DNA of 64,000 nt, from the NCBI GenBank assembly GCA_964501535.1, contig CAZCSV010000002.1, positions 62,001-126,000 on the forward strand, written 5' to 3'. The DNA is from FEN-1279 sp964501535 (lineage in GTDB: Bacteria > Bacteroidota > Ignavibacteria > Tepidaquicellales > Tepidaquicellaceae). Positions 35,858-44,140 of the stretch are shown here, one piece after another. Made by a program: the position numbers and the translations under genes. The notes beneath the pieces are model-generated. The model was given only the letters and a program-made list of their open reading frames with translations. It did not search any database and was not told the origin of the DNA. Every line of letters begins with the position of its first letter. The first letter of the stretch is position 1.

Positions 35858-36058
35858 ATGTTCGGTTTAGGAACACCGGAAATAATATTAATAGTTATAG
35901 TAATTCTCGTACTTTTTGGAGCCAAGAAGATTCCCGAGCTTATGCAGGGATTAGGAAAGGGTGTCAAGGAGTTCAAGAAAGCTACAACAGATATAGAAAA
36001 GGAAATCACCGAAACCCCGAAAGAACAATCAAAGCCCAACGAGCCGGGCACAAAATAA
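35858..36058 (+). CDS. tatA: Twin-arginine translocase subunit TatA/TatE
   Basis: Protein of 66 aa with the TatA layout: N-terminal MFGLGTPEIILIVIVILVLFGAKKIPEL (one membrane helix, then the FGxxKIPEL hinge) and the amphipathic helix GLGKGVKEFKKATTDIEKEI, then a polar tail. TatA oligomers form the pore-like part of the Tat export system for folded proteins. A good ribosome binding site (AAGGAGAT) lies upstream of the ATG. tatC is not in the window. Downstream 36059-36183 is AT-rich simple sequence with repeated AACTTTATAA words. Confidence 0.95.
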   Translation: MFGLGTPEIILIVIVILVLFGAKKIPELMQGLGKGVKEFKKATTDIEKEITETPKEQSKPNEPGTK

Positions 36059-36183
36059 TGTTAAATGTTAAATTTCAAATGTTAAATTGAAAATTTATCA
36101 TTTGGTGTCTTATTTTCATTTCAATCTTTTCACAAATCAATAACTTTATAACTTTATAAACCTTATAACTTTACAACTTAGGT

Positions 36184-36243
36184 TCAGCTTGGCAGGTTAA
36201 ACTCAAACTTCGTTCCTTTTCCTTCTTCGCTTTCGACTTTGAT
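36184..36243 (-). pseudogene. 3'-end stub of a histidine kinase gene, left edge of the R-M island
   Basis: Minus-strand reading gives KVESEEGKGTKFEFNLPS followed by TGA, identical in protein sequence to the last 18 codons of the intact kinase at 39751-40833. The first 47 bp of the match are identical in DNA (36197-36243). The last four codons differ only synonymously (AAC CTG CCA AGC here against AAT TTA CCG AGT). Homology stops abruptly at 36243, where the island begins. It is therefore an old gene end left behind by insertion. Confidence 0.85.
36197..36243. repeat. 47-bp direct repeat, left copy (att-like)
   Basis: Exact 47-bp match to 39764-39810 in the same orientation, starting TTAAACTCAAACTTCG and ending TTTCGACTTTGAT. 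It is part of the 3' end of a histidine kinase coding sequence and brackets the restriction-modification genes together with the right copy. Confidence 0.9.
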
Positions 36244-36324
36244 TGTCAAATTTGAATATGTTTTTAATATTGTATTTCAAATAAAATAATATTGTTTTAA
36301 ATTCTACTAAATCAATTAAAAATT

Positions 36325-38140
36325 ATGAATCCGTGGTCAATTTCTACAACAGTTAGAAATCCTTCAAGACTTAGAGATTTTTTAAAAGTTCTTAAAGAAT
36401 TAGAAGGAAAACCATTTGATAGAGTAAATCAGATACTATTTCAGATACTTTTAATTAAAAATAGATTATACAAACCATCAAAAATAAAAGATAAATATAA
36501 AAAGATATTTGAAAATATTGAAGAAGAAATCCCATTAGAAATTGCAACTAACGTTTTTGATGATCAGAATTATAATGATCCACCGATGAGAGGAAGACAA
36601 TCTGCTAATCCTTTAAATAAATTAGGCTTTTGTATCGCTAGAAATACCAAAGGTCCAATAATTATTACAGAACTTGGAAATTTGTACTTAAAAGGTGATT
36701 ATGATTTAAGTTATATCTTTCTTAAAAGTATGTTGAAACTTCAATTCCCCAATAAATGGAGTTCTGATTTTACCGAAAAGCGTGTATTTAATATTTCTCC
36801 ATTAATACCAACNNNNNNNNNNATTCATAGCCTCATTGCATCTTATTAATAGAGCAAATAAAAAATTTGGAAATATAGGTCTAACACAAAATGAATTTTC
36901 AATTTTTATACCAATCCTTATTAATATTAATTTAATGGATTTATATGTAAATAAATTAAAAGAATATAGAGAATCCAATAATAAGAATTTATTTATCAAA
37001 CAATTCGCAAGTTGGTTTTATAGTTGTAAACATCCTACAGAAAAACAAATTAAAAACTTTTTTGAGTATGGTGATAATATAATGAGATATTTTAGGTTAA
37101 CAAGATACTTTAAAGTTGAAACAAATACTTTTGGAGCGGATTGGAGGATAAATATTGAACCACTAAGAAAAATAGAAATAGACTATCTGTTAAATAACTT
37201 TAACGGTGAAAGTATAAAGTTTAAAAATGATAAAGATTATTATAATTATATTTATAATATAAAGTTACCAGAATTACCAATAGATAAGGAACAAGATATT
37301 AAATTAATAATTGAACCAATTATAAAAAACATAGAGGAATTGGTAAAAGAGAAAAATGTTTCTCTAACGCAAGAGCAAGAATGTTTATATAATTTTGATT
37401 TCAATAAATTGTCTTTCTCTGGTAAACAAAATCATATTTCAAACCTAAGAAAATTATTCGTTGAGCTTAAGGAAAAAATAGAAAAGGAAAAATTAAAAAC
37501 AGATATTGAAAGTATAGCTGGTATTAGAAAATTACTAAAAGACACTAAAATCTTGCGTAAAATTTCTCCAGAAAAATTTGAGAAGTTAATTGCAGATTCT
37601 TTAAAAATTATTAATGATGAAATAAAAATAAAGCCAAATTATCCTGTGGATGATAATGGAGAGCCAATTTCACATGCTTCGGGAAATCAAGCAGATATAG
37701 AGTGTTTTTATGAATCCTATAATAAGATTTGTGAAGTTACTCTTGATCAATCTAACAAACAATGGATACGTGAAACTCAACCGGTTATGAGACATTTAAG
37801 AGATTTTGAAAATAAAAATAACAATCTTAATTCATACTGTTTGTTTATAGCACCATTCGTTCATATTGATACGGCATATCATTTTTGGTTATCAATAAAA
37901 TATGGTTATGATGGGACCCAACAAAAGATAATACCTATGACAACAAACCAATTTTCTGTTTTTTTAGATTTACTATTAGATTTAATTTCAAAGGGAAAAA
38001 GGATTAAACATACTGATGTTCAAATGTTTTATGATAATGTAATAAAATCAGCTATTTCTTGTGAAGGTCATACAAATTGGCTAAGTTCAATTGAATATAC
38101 CTTAAATAATTGGAAAGGAACTATATTAAATGCAAGTTAA
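36325..38140 (+). CDS. AlwI-like type II restriction endonuclease (interrupted by an assembly gap)
   Basis: Two open frames, 36325-36812 and from about 36823 to 38140, are halves of one protein of roughly 604 aa broken by ten N. The frame before and after the gap joins only if the true gap is a multiple of three, so the N run is a placeholder. The N-terminus MNPWSISTTVRNPSRLRDFLKVL and FIASLHLINRANKKFG after the gap recall the AlwI (RE_AlwI) family of type IIS enzymes. A PD-(D/E)xK-like core is suggested by QADIECFYESYNKICEVTL near the C-terminus. Substrate sequence cannot be read. Its stop overlaps the first methyltransferase gene by 11 bp. Confidence 0.75.
36813..36822. other. Assembly gap (10 N)
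   Basis: Ten N inside the endonuclease gene. Reading-frame logic says the real gap length is a multiple of three, so ten is not the true size. Confidence 0.95.
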
Positions 38141-38909
38141 TGTTTTATATTTGGGTGATTGTATTAAATTACTAAAAGAAAAAATTATTAATGAATCAAT
38201 AAATTTGATATTTGCAGATCCACCTTATAATTTATCAAAAACAAAATTAAATTTACTAAATAACAAAACTGGTGGTGCGTTTTATAAAATGAATGAAGAA
38301 TGGGATAATATTTCCGAAGATGATTATTTGGAATTTACGGAAGATTGGATGAAAGAGTGTAAAAGGATCTTAAAAAATAACGGTAGTTTGTATATTTCTT
38401 GCACTCAACATAATATTGGCGAAATTATTGTTTGTGGGAAAAAATTAGGATTAAAATTAAATAATATAATAACTTGGTATAAAACTAATGCAATGCCTAA
38501 TATAACAAAAAGAATCTTTACGCATTCTACAGAATTTGTTTGTTGGTTCGTTAAAGGTAAGAATTGGATATTTAATTATGAGGATGTAAAATCTTTTAAT
38601 CCAAACAAAGCACTAGATGGTAGTAAAAAGCAAATGAGGGATTTCTTGAATTTTATTGAATTGCCCATAGTTCAAGGAAAAGAAAGAATAAAAGGAGATA
38701 ATGGACGCTCAGCACACCCAACACAGAAACCAGAAAAATTAATCGAATTGATTATTATTGCATCTTCAAACAAAAACGATATTATTCTTGACCCTTTTTT
38801 TGGAACAGGAACAACTGGAAAAGTCGCAAAAAAATTAAATAGAAAATGGATAGGAATTGAAAAAAATAAAAAATATTTTGAAATATCAAAAAATCGATTA
38901 AAAGATTAA
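38130..38909 (+). CDS. Beta-class DNA methyltransferase 1 of the R-M island
   Basis: Protein of 259 aa. The catalytic motif IV DPPYNLS lies at about 30-36 and the AdoMet-binding motif LDPFFGTGTTG near residues 220-230, the motif order of beta-class amino-methyltransferases (N6-adenine or N4-cytosine); DPPY favours N6-adenine. The stretch between (about 130-195) is the likely target-recognition region. The start ATG lies inside the end of the endonuclease gene and the second methyltransferase follows 1 bp later, so the three are coupled. Role: protects host DNA from the island's endonuclease. Confidence 0.88.
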   Translation: MQVNVLYLGDCIKLLKEKIINESINLIFADPPYNLSKTKLNLLNNKTGGAFYKMNEEWDNISEDDYLEFTEDWMKECKRILKNNGSLYISCTQHNIGEIIVCGKKLGLKLNNIITWYKTNAMPNITKRIFTHSTEFVCWFVKGKNWIFNYEDVKSFNPNKALDGSKKQMRDFLNFIELPIVQGKERIKGDNGRSAHPTQKPEKLIELIIIASSNKNDIILDPFFGTGTTGKVAKKLNRKWIGIEKNKKYFEISKNRLKD

Positions 38910-38910
38910 T

Positions 38911-39735
38911 ATGTCAAAAATAACTTTATTAAAAGGTGATTGCCTGGATTTGTTACAAGATTTAAAACCAAATTCTATTGATTTAATTTTTGCTGATCCC
39001 CCATATAACTTATCAGGTGAAAATTTTCTAACAACGAAAAACGGTAGGGTTGCAAAATGTGACAAGGGTGAATGGGATGTTATAAAAGATATTCACGCCT
39101 TTAATGAAAATTGGTTAAAGGAATGCCAAAGGGTTTTAAGTTCTCATGGTACTATTTGGATATCTGGGACATTGCATAACCATCCTTCCGTAGGAGTTTT
39201 ATTAAAAAAACTTGGCTTTTGGATTCTAAATGATTTAATTTGGTTTAAAAAAAATGCACCTCCTCTGTTGTCAAGAAATAGATTTGCGCCATCAACAGAA
39301 TTAATCTGGGTTGCAAGTAAATCAAAAAAGTATTTTTTTAACTATGAACTTGCAAAAAGAATGAATAATGGTAAACAAATGCGAAATTTATGGGAATTAA
39401 ATGCTGAACGTCATAAAACTAAACATCCGACTGAAAAGCCCGAATCACTTTTAGAGAGAATTATTTTAATTGGAACAAAAGAAAAAGAAACAGTACTTGA
39501 TCCATTTATGGGATCTGGTACAACCGGTGTGGTTGCAAAAAAATTTAATAGGAATTTTATAGGTTACGAAATAAGTGAAGAATATTTTTTAATTGCCCAA
39601 AAGAGAATTGGAATTATTAAATCAATTTCAAACACGACATACGAGTTGAAGCAATACAGTGAAAATGGAGATCAATTAGCTTTAGTTTATGATAAACCAA
39701 TAAAAAAAATGAAAACGAAAAGAAAGAAACTGTAA
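38911..39735 (+). CDS. Beta-class DNA methyltransferase 2 of the R-M island
   Basis: Protein of 274 aa, a paralogue of the preceding gene: DPPYNLSGENF at about 29-39, LKECQRVLSSHGTIWISGTLHN, and VLDPFMGSGTTGVVAKKF near residue 195. A Lys-rich tail of about 45 residues follows the AdoMet motif. Two methyltransferases beside one enzyme are common for type IIS systems, where each strand of an asymmetric site needs its own modification; that pairing is inferred. The gene ends 15 bp before the convergent kinase stop codon. Confidence 0.88.
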   Translation: MSKITLLKGDCLDLLQDLKPNSIDLIFADPPYNLSGENFLTTKNGRVAKCDKGEWDVIKDIHAFNENWLKECQRVLSSHGTIWISGTLHNHPSVGVLLKKLGFWILNDLIWFKKNAPPLLSRNRFAPSTELIWVASKSKKYFFNYELAKRMNNGKQMRNLWELNAERHKTKHPTEKPESLLERIILIGTKEKETVLDPFMGSGTTGVVAKKFNRNFIGYEISEEYFLIAQKRIGIIKSISNTTYELKQYSENGDQLALVYDKPIKKMKTKRKKL

Positions 39736-39750
39736 TATTTTCTAATAATT

Positions 39751-40833
39751 TCAACTCGGTAAATTAAACTCAAACTTCGTTCCTTTTCCTTCTTCGCTTT
39801 CGACTTTGATGCAACTTTTGTGGAGTTCGAGGATGTGTTTTACGATTGAGAGTCCCAGTCCGCTTCCGCCCATATCGCGCGAGCGGGTTTTATCCACGCG
39901 GTAGAATCTTTCGAAAATTCTCGGCAGGTCTTCTTTGGGTATTCCTATACCGTTATCGGAGATGCTTATATTTATTTCTTTATCGACTTTAACGATCTTA
40001 ATAATAATTTTTCCGTCTTCGTTTGTATATTTGATTGCATTATCAATCAGGTTAACGATTACCTGTTTCAATCTTTCCTCGTCCCCGAAGGCCTGTGTTT
40101 TTTCGCTGACTTCGCTGTCGACCAATATATTGACTTTGCTTTTTTGAGACAGGTCCAGAAGTTCGTTGACAATATTAAAAATAAATCTGTTTATCTCGAA
40201 ATATCTCTTACTGATTTTCGTCCCTGCTTCAAGGCGGGAAATTTCGATTAAGTCATCCACGAGTTCGGTCAGGCGTGAAGTCTGGTTCAGAGCCCTTTTA
40301 AGGAAATCCTTGTTTACTTTTTCGTCGTTTACTGCCCCGTCGAGCAAGGTTTCCAGCGAAAGTTGTATGGCAAAGATAGGGGTTCTGAGTTCGTGCGTAA
40401 CATTTCCGAGGAATTCATTGCGGTTGATTTTGAATATCTTGGCAGTGTTCAGTTCGTTCAACAATCTTTTAAGCACGAAGATGGTATCGATATACAGTTC
40501 ATATATATCGTTATTGATTTTGAAAATTTTTTCTTTAGCGGAAAGTTCTTCGAGTATATTATTCAGTCCGTTGATTTTTTCTTCATAATTATTTCCGTTT
40601 GTAATTGTTTCGCTGTCTCCGATTTTTTGAATTTGTTTTCTCAGAAAATTTATTTTCGAAGTCACTTCGACTTTCAGGAATACGACATAGCTGATAAAGA
40701 AAGCGAGGGAGACAATTAAGGCAATCAGAATTGTTACTAAATCCGCTTTAAAGATTATAAGGAAAATGGCAAGTAATATTATCAATGCAAGATAATAGAG
40801 AAACGATTTATATTTTAATAATATATTCTGCAA
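39751..40833 (-). CDS. PhoR-like sensor histidine kinase
   Basis: Membrane sensor kinase of 360 aa. Two hydrophobic segments at about 10-30 and 33-53 leave almost no periplasmic loop, so it probably senses within the membrane or cytosol. The HisKA domain has His147 in GNVTHELRTPIF; the ATPase domain shows LIDNAIKYT (N box), DNGIGIPKEDLPRIFERFYRVD (G1/F boxes) and GGSGLGLSIVKHI (G2). It is cotranscribed with the response regulator 5 bp upstream. The last 18 codons are duplicated as a stub at 36184-36243, and the restriction-modification island abuts the stop codon. Confidence 0.92.
   Translation of the reverse strand: MQNILLKYKSFLYYLALIILLAIFLIIFKADLVTILIALIVSLAFFISYVVFLKVEVTSKINFLRKQIQKIGDSETITNGNNYEEKINGLNNILEELSAKEKIFKINNDIYELYIDTIFVLKRLLNELNTAKIFKINRNEFLGNVTHELRTPIFAIQLSLETLLDGAVNDEKVNKDFLKRALNQTSRLTELVDDLIEISRLEAGTKISKRYFEINRFIFNIVNELLDLSQKSKVNILVDSEVSEKTQAFGDEERLKQVIVNLIDNAIKYTNEDGKIIIKIVKVDKEINISISDNGIGIPKEDLPRIFERFYRVDKTRSRDMGGSGLGLSIVKHILELHKSCIKVESEEGKGTKFEFNLPS
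39764..39810. repeat. 47-bp direct repeat, right copy (inside the intact kinase gene)
   Basis: Exact copy of 36197-36243 in direct orientation. Here it is the 3' part of the functional histidine kinase coding sequence, so the insertion left the gene with a complete end. Confidence 0.9.
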
Positions 40834-40838
40834 TTCGG

Positions 40839-41552
40839 TTAATCGTTATTGAACCTGTAACCAAGTCCCTTGATAGTTTCGAGATATTCGGCATAGCTGC
40901 CGAGTTTTTCTCTTACTTTCGCCACGTGGACGTCTATGGTTCTATCCACCACATAAATATTTTCGCCCCATATGTGATTTAAGAGCACATCCCTCGAAAG
41001 TACTTTACCGCGGTTGGACAAAAGGAAGTAGAGGAGCTGGAATTCTTTTTTCGGGAAAAAGACTTCATCGCCGTTTATTTTTACCGTATGGGCAACTGTA
41101 TCGATTTCGAGATTCTTAAATTTAATATAACCGTCGGTTTTTATCATTTTATCCGGTTCGGAATATGTTCTTCTGATAACCGATTTTACCCTTGCGAGTA
41201 CTTTACGCGGGGATATTGGTTTTTGTATATAGTCGTCCGCACCCAGTTCCAGTCCGATAATTTCGTCTATTTCATTTTCCTTAGCAGTGAGAAATATCAC
41301 GGGAATTTTTGAAGTTGCGGGTTCGGTTTTCAATCTTTTACATACATCGAATCCGTTCAGTTCGGGCATCATAATATCCAGTAAAATCAGGTTAGGTTTT
41401 TCCGCCAGGGCAATATCGAGAGCCTGTCTCCCGTCAAATGCAGTAATCACTCGGAATTCGTTTTCCTTTTCCAGGTTATATTTCAGAATATCCACGATAT
41501 CCTTTTCGTCGTCAACGACTAAAATATCATATGTCATTTTCTTTTTTGCCAT
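40839..41552 (-). CDS. OmpR/PhoB-family response regulator
   Basis: Response regulator of 237 aa. The receiver domain has the acidic pair Asp14/Asp15, phospho-acceptor Asp59 (ILLDIMMPELNG) and Lys in VIFLTAKEN. The C-terminal winged-helix domain is of the OmpR type: FFPKKEFQLLYFLLSNRGKVLSRDVLLNHIWGE and RTIDVHVAKVREKL, ending in GLGYRF. It precedes its sensor kinase by 5 bp. Together they form a two-component pair of PhoB-PhoR likeness; the stimulus is not shown by the sequence and no phosphate genes are nearby. Confidence 0.94.
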   Translation of the reverse strand: MAKKKMTYDILVVDDEKDIVDILKYNLEKENEFRVITAFDGRQALDIALAEKPNLILLDIMMPELNGFDVCKRLKTEPATSKIPVIFLTAKENEIDEIIGLELGADDYIQKPISPRKVLARVKSVIRRTYSEPDKMIKTDGYIKFKNLEIDTVAHTVKINGDEVFFPKKEFQLLYFLLSNRGKVLSRDVLLNHIWGENIYVVDRTIDVHVAKVREKLGSYAEYLETIKGLGYRFNND

Positions 41553-41609
41553 AAAACTATATTAATAATGTTAAGAAATCGCAAAAAAATTGTTACAGAA
41601 ACATTAAGT

Positions 41610-42617
41610 TTACTTAAAACTCACTTCTTTTCCCAGTTTTGCCGATTTATACACGCCATCGACGATTTGCATAACGCTCAATGCTTCGCGTCCTGTAGAA
41701 ACAGGGTTATTTTTTTTATTTACCGTGCTGATAAAGTATTTCAGTTCAAATTCATAACTGCTTTTAATTTCGTTTGGAGACGGTTTAATGGTTTTGGGAG
41801 TAATATCGAACAATTCGGAATCCATTTTCTTAAGGATTCGCAGAGGATTAATCGAAGTACTTCCGTCAGTTCCATAAACATTGCAGTAGTAGAACTCTTT
41901 GCTTCTGATAAAGCTCCAGCTGACTTCAATAGTCAGAGCGGAGCCGTTTTTAAATTTAACGAGTGCAAAGTTCGTATCTTCAACGGTCTTGGTGTTATGG
42001 TAATAATTAATTGCGGAGATGCTTTTGACCTCCGGAAAGTCAAGCATCCACATACCGAGGTCGAGCATGGCAATTCCGTTATCGATGAACACGCCGCCGC
42101 CGGCTTTTTCTCTTTTGGTGAACCACTTTTCGGCGGAGCTTTTCATTTTCAGCCATCCGGTTTTTACATAGAAGACGTTTCCGATTTCCTTGCTTTTTAT
42201 GAAAGTTCTTTGCAGCATTACGTCATTTCTAAACCTGTTATTCATACCGACCATCAGAATTTTGTTGTTTTTCTCTGAGGCTTCTACGATTTTCAATGTT
42301 TCTTTGGAATCACGTGCGACTGGTTTTTCCACCAGAATGTTTTTTCCCGCATTCAGACATTTTACGGAAACGTCCAGATGAGTATTGGTCGGTGTAGCAA
42401 TAATGACCGCATTAATATCTTGATTTTCCGAAAGCAGGTCGTCAACATTTTTATAGAATTTTTTAACGGAATGTCTCTTCGCGAGATTTTTTGCTTTTGA
42501 ATAGTCAACATCGCAGACTGCTGCAATTTCGACCTCTTTAAGTTTGAGAAGTGCCGGCAGGTGCATAACCTGTCCGATACCCCCCAGTCCGACCAAAGCA
42601 ACTTTTGTTTTTTCCAT
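41610..42617 (-). CDS. Gfo/Idh/MocA family NAD(P)-dependent oxidoreductase
   Basis: Protein of 335 aa with an N-terminal Rossmann fold (VALVGLGGIGQVMHLPALLKL), the ATPTNTH motif and the catalytic EKPVARDSKET motif of the family, then an alpha/beta C-terminal domain (about 125-320). These enzymes oxidise or reduce sugars, inositols or related compounds. Substrate is not predictable here and no sugar gene neighbours it. It lies directly downstream of the ffs RNA on the same strand; the SRP RNA terminator T-run ends just before its start codon. Confidence 0.9.
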   Translation of the reverse strand: MEKTKVALVGLGGIGQVMHLPALLKLKEVEIAAVCDVDYSKAKNLAKRHSVKKFYKNVDDLLSENQDINAVIIATPTNTHLDVSVKCLNAGKNILVEKPVARDSKETLKIVEASEKNNKILMVGMNNRFRNDVMLQRTFIKSKEIGNVFYVKTGWLKMKSSAEKWFTKREKAGGGVFIDNGIAMLDLGMWMLDFPEVKSISAINYYHNTKTVEDTNFALVKFKNGSALTIEVSWSFIRSKEFYYCNVYGTDGSTSINPLRILKKMDSELFDITPKTIKPSPNEIKSSYEFELKYFISTVNKKNNPVSTGREALSVMQIVDGVYKSAKLGKEVSFK

Positions 42618-42641
42618 AAGAAAATTTGATTTAAAAAAAAT

Positions 42642-42735
42642 GTCAAGACACCCGAATCACATAAAATAATTACTTACCGCTGCTTTCTTCCGAACCTGAC
42701 GGGGTTGGGTAACATTCTATTGTCCGGGGCTTGAC
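42642..42735 (-). ncRNA. ffs: Signal recognition particle RNA, small bacterial type (4.5S)
   Basis: On the minus strand the segment contains the conserved SRP domain IV: GTTACC at the start of the arm, GTCAGG next, the GGAA-type tetraloop in TTCGGAAG, and AAGCAGCGGTAA closing the symmetric and asymmetric loops. The two ends pair (GTCAAG at the 5' end, CTTGAC at the 3' end, with CCCCG/CGGG next to it). A run of eight T follows directly. Length about 94 nt, usual for the small Gram-negative type. The RNA binds Ffh and targets membrane proteins. It lies in a 170-bp gap with no other gene. Confidence 0.92.
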
Positions 42736-42787
42736 AAAATTTATTTATCATTAACCAGATATTGAACCAGATAATAAAACAATATAA

Positions 42788-44122
42788 CTAAGATGATTTA
42801 AACATTAAATACAATCCGAATATACCGAGAACAATATTCACGAGCCACATACCCCAGAACGGGGACAAAATATCCCTGTCTGCGAGTTTTTCTCCTCCGA
42901 TAAGGGACACCCAATACAGCAGAAAGAACAGCAGGGATAATCCCGCCGCGATACCGAATCCGCCTCGCTTTACCTTATATCCGAGCGGTGCTCCGATTAA
43001 TACAAAAATTATGCAGGCAAAGGGTATAGAATATTTTTTATAAATTTCCACATTATACACATCTATCTGTTTATCGATTTGTTTTTCGACAAAGTGGTAG
43101 TTTTGGCACTGAGCATATTTTGCGATAAAGCTTCTGAAAACAAACGGGATGGTGTCATAAAGTAAAAACCCGTAATTTTTTGTTGAATCTTTTTTTACTA
43201 CGGTGTTATTCTTGTTTAAAACAGTATCTATGAATTTAATTTTAAAGAAAAGTTTTGCATCCGTAAGGATTCCGTTAAGAAGGTTATCCCTGTTATTGGT
43301 TCTTGATTTTTTAATGCTGTCGACCAGCAGGTTCATAGCCTGTGAGGACAATTCCCTGTCGCCCCGAATGAATGCGTTATCCGAGGAGCGTTGAAACCCG
43401 AATCCTGCGGCATCGAGAATAATCCTGTGTTTATCGAATTCGATTTTTCTGTATTTATTGGCATAATCGGTGTTATTTAGCTGATGGATTTCCCCTTTAT
43501 ACAGGTTCATTACAATATTTTTAAAATCATTTGTAAAACTTATATCCCCTTTTTCCGATGTAATAAGATTTTTATTGTTCGGTTTGGCATAATCATAGAT
43601 ATAAACCCCTTCGAGCTCGTTACTGTTTTCGTAGGTTTTTCTCACAAAGATTTTCGCTCCTCCGATATCGTCTGAAAATTTTCCCGCTTCAAGAAAGAAA
43701 GTAGGCTTGGTTTTCGAAATGTCCTGAAGCAAGACTCTGGCTTTATGATTGGCTTCCGGCAGGACGTCGTTGCTGAACCTTATCATAAGATAGGTCAGCA
43801 TACCCGAGCATATGAGAACGGGTATCATAAGTTTTGTCAGGCTGACACCGCTTGCCTTCATAATCGTAATCTCATTATTAGAAGAAAGCGAGCCGAACGC
43901 CATAAGGGTTGCAACCAGAACCGACATAGGAACGGCGAGGGTGAGCATCCAAGCGAGATTCAAAACAATAAGCTGTGTGATAATCCACAGGCTTAATCCT
44001 TTACCTATCAGCTGGTCGATGGATTTCATGAGGAACTGGAAAAGAAAAAGAAATATCATGGTTCCTAAGGAAAAAATAAAAGGACCAACGTGGCTTTTTA
44101 ATATATAGCGGTAAATCAACAA
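42788..44122 (-). CDS. LptF/LptG family permease (YjgP/YjgQ)
   Basis: Inner-membrane subunit of 444 aa of the lipopolysaccharide export ABC transporter. Membrane segments lie at about 12-35, 58-80 and 100-120 and three more after residue 340; the large loop between is the periplasmic beta-jellyroll. Motifs: MLIYRYILKSHVGPFIFSL, the coupling segment SNNEITIMKASGVSLTKLM and GAPLGYKVKRGG near the C-terminus, all typical. F cannot be told from G here. It implies an LPS-containing outer membrane. Upstream lies the four-helix-bundle cassette; ffs follows downstream. Confidence 0.9.
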   Translation of the reverse strand: MLIYRYILKSHVGPFIFSLGTMIFLFLFQFLMKSIDQLIGKGLSLWIITQLIVLNLAWMLTLAVPMSVLVATLMAFGSLSSNNEITIMKASGVSLTKLMIPVLICSGMLTYLMIRFSNDVLPEANHKARVLLQDISKTKPTFFLEAGKFSDDIGGAKIFVRKTYENSNELEGVYIYDYAKPNNKNLITSEKGDISFTNDFKNIVMNLYKGEIHQLNNTDYANKYRKIEFDKHRIILDAAGFGFQRSSDNAFIRGDRELSSQAMNLLVDSIKKSRTNNRDNLLNGILTDAKLFFKIKFIDTVLNKNNTVVKKDSTKNYGFLLYDTIPFVFRSFIAKYAQCQNYHFVEKQIDKQIDVYNVEIYKKYSIPFACIIFVLIGAPLGYKVKRGGFGIAAGLSLLFFLLYWVSLIGGEKLADRDILSPFWGMWLVNIVLGIFGLYLMFKSS

Positions 44123-44140
44123 AAAATTAAAAATTAAATG

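Larger units (their letters stand above)
36197..39810. mobile_element. Restriction-modification island inserted in the 3' end of a histidine kinase gene
   Basis: About 3.6 kb holding one endonuclease and two methyltransferases, all plus-strand and overlapping or adjacent. The DNA is visibly richer in A+T, with different codon choice (AAT, ATT, AGA) from the flanking genes. A 47-bp direct repeat of the kinase 3' end flanks it. No integrase, transposase or tRNA is present, so transfer may rely on homologous recombination, or on the long target duplications known for mobile restriction-modification systems. Confidence 0.75.

Noticed and set aside
36244..36324. Integrase or attachment machinery for the R-M island
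   Set aside because: No ORF or tRNA lies in the left margin and only 15 bp lie on the right; the island carries only the three R-M genes.
41568..42278. Long plus-strand ORF antisense to the Gfo/Idh gene
   Set aside because: The minus-strand protein has clear family motifs over the whole span; the antisense frame has none.
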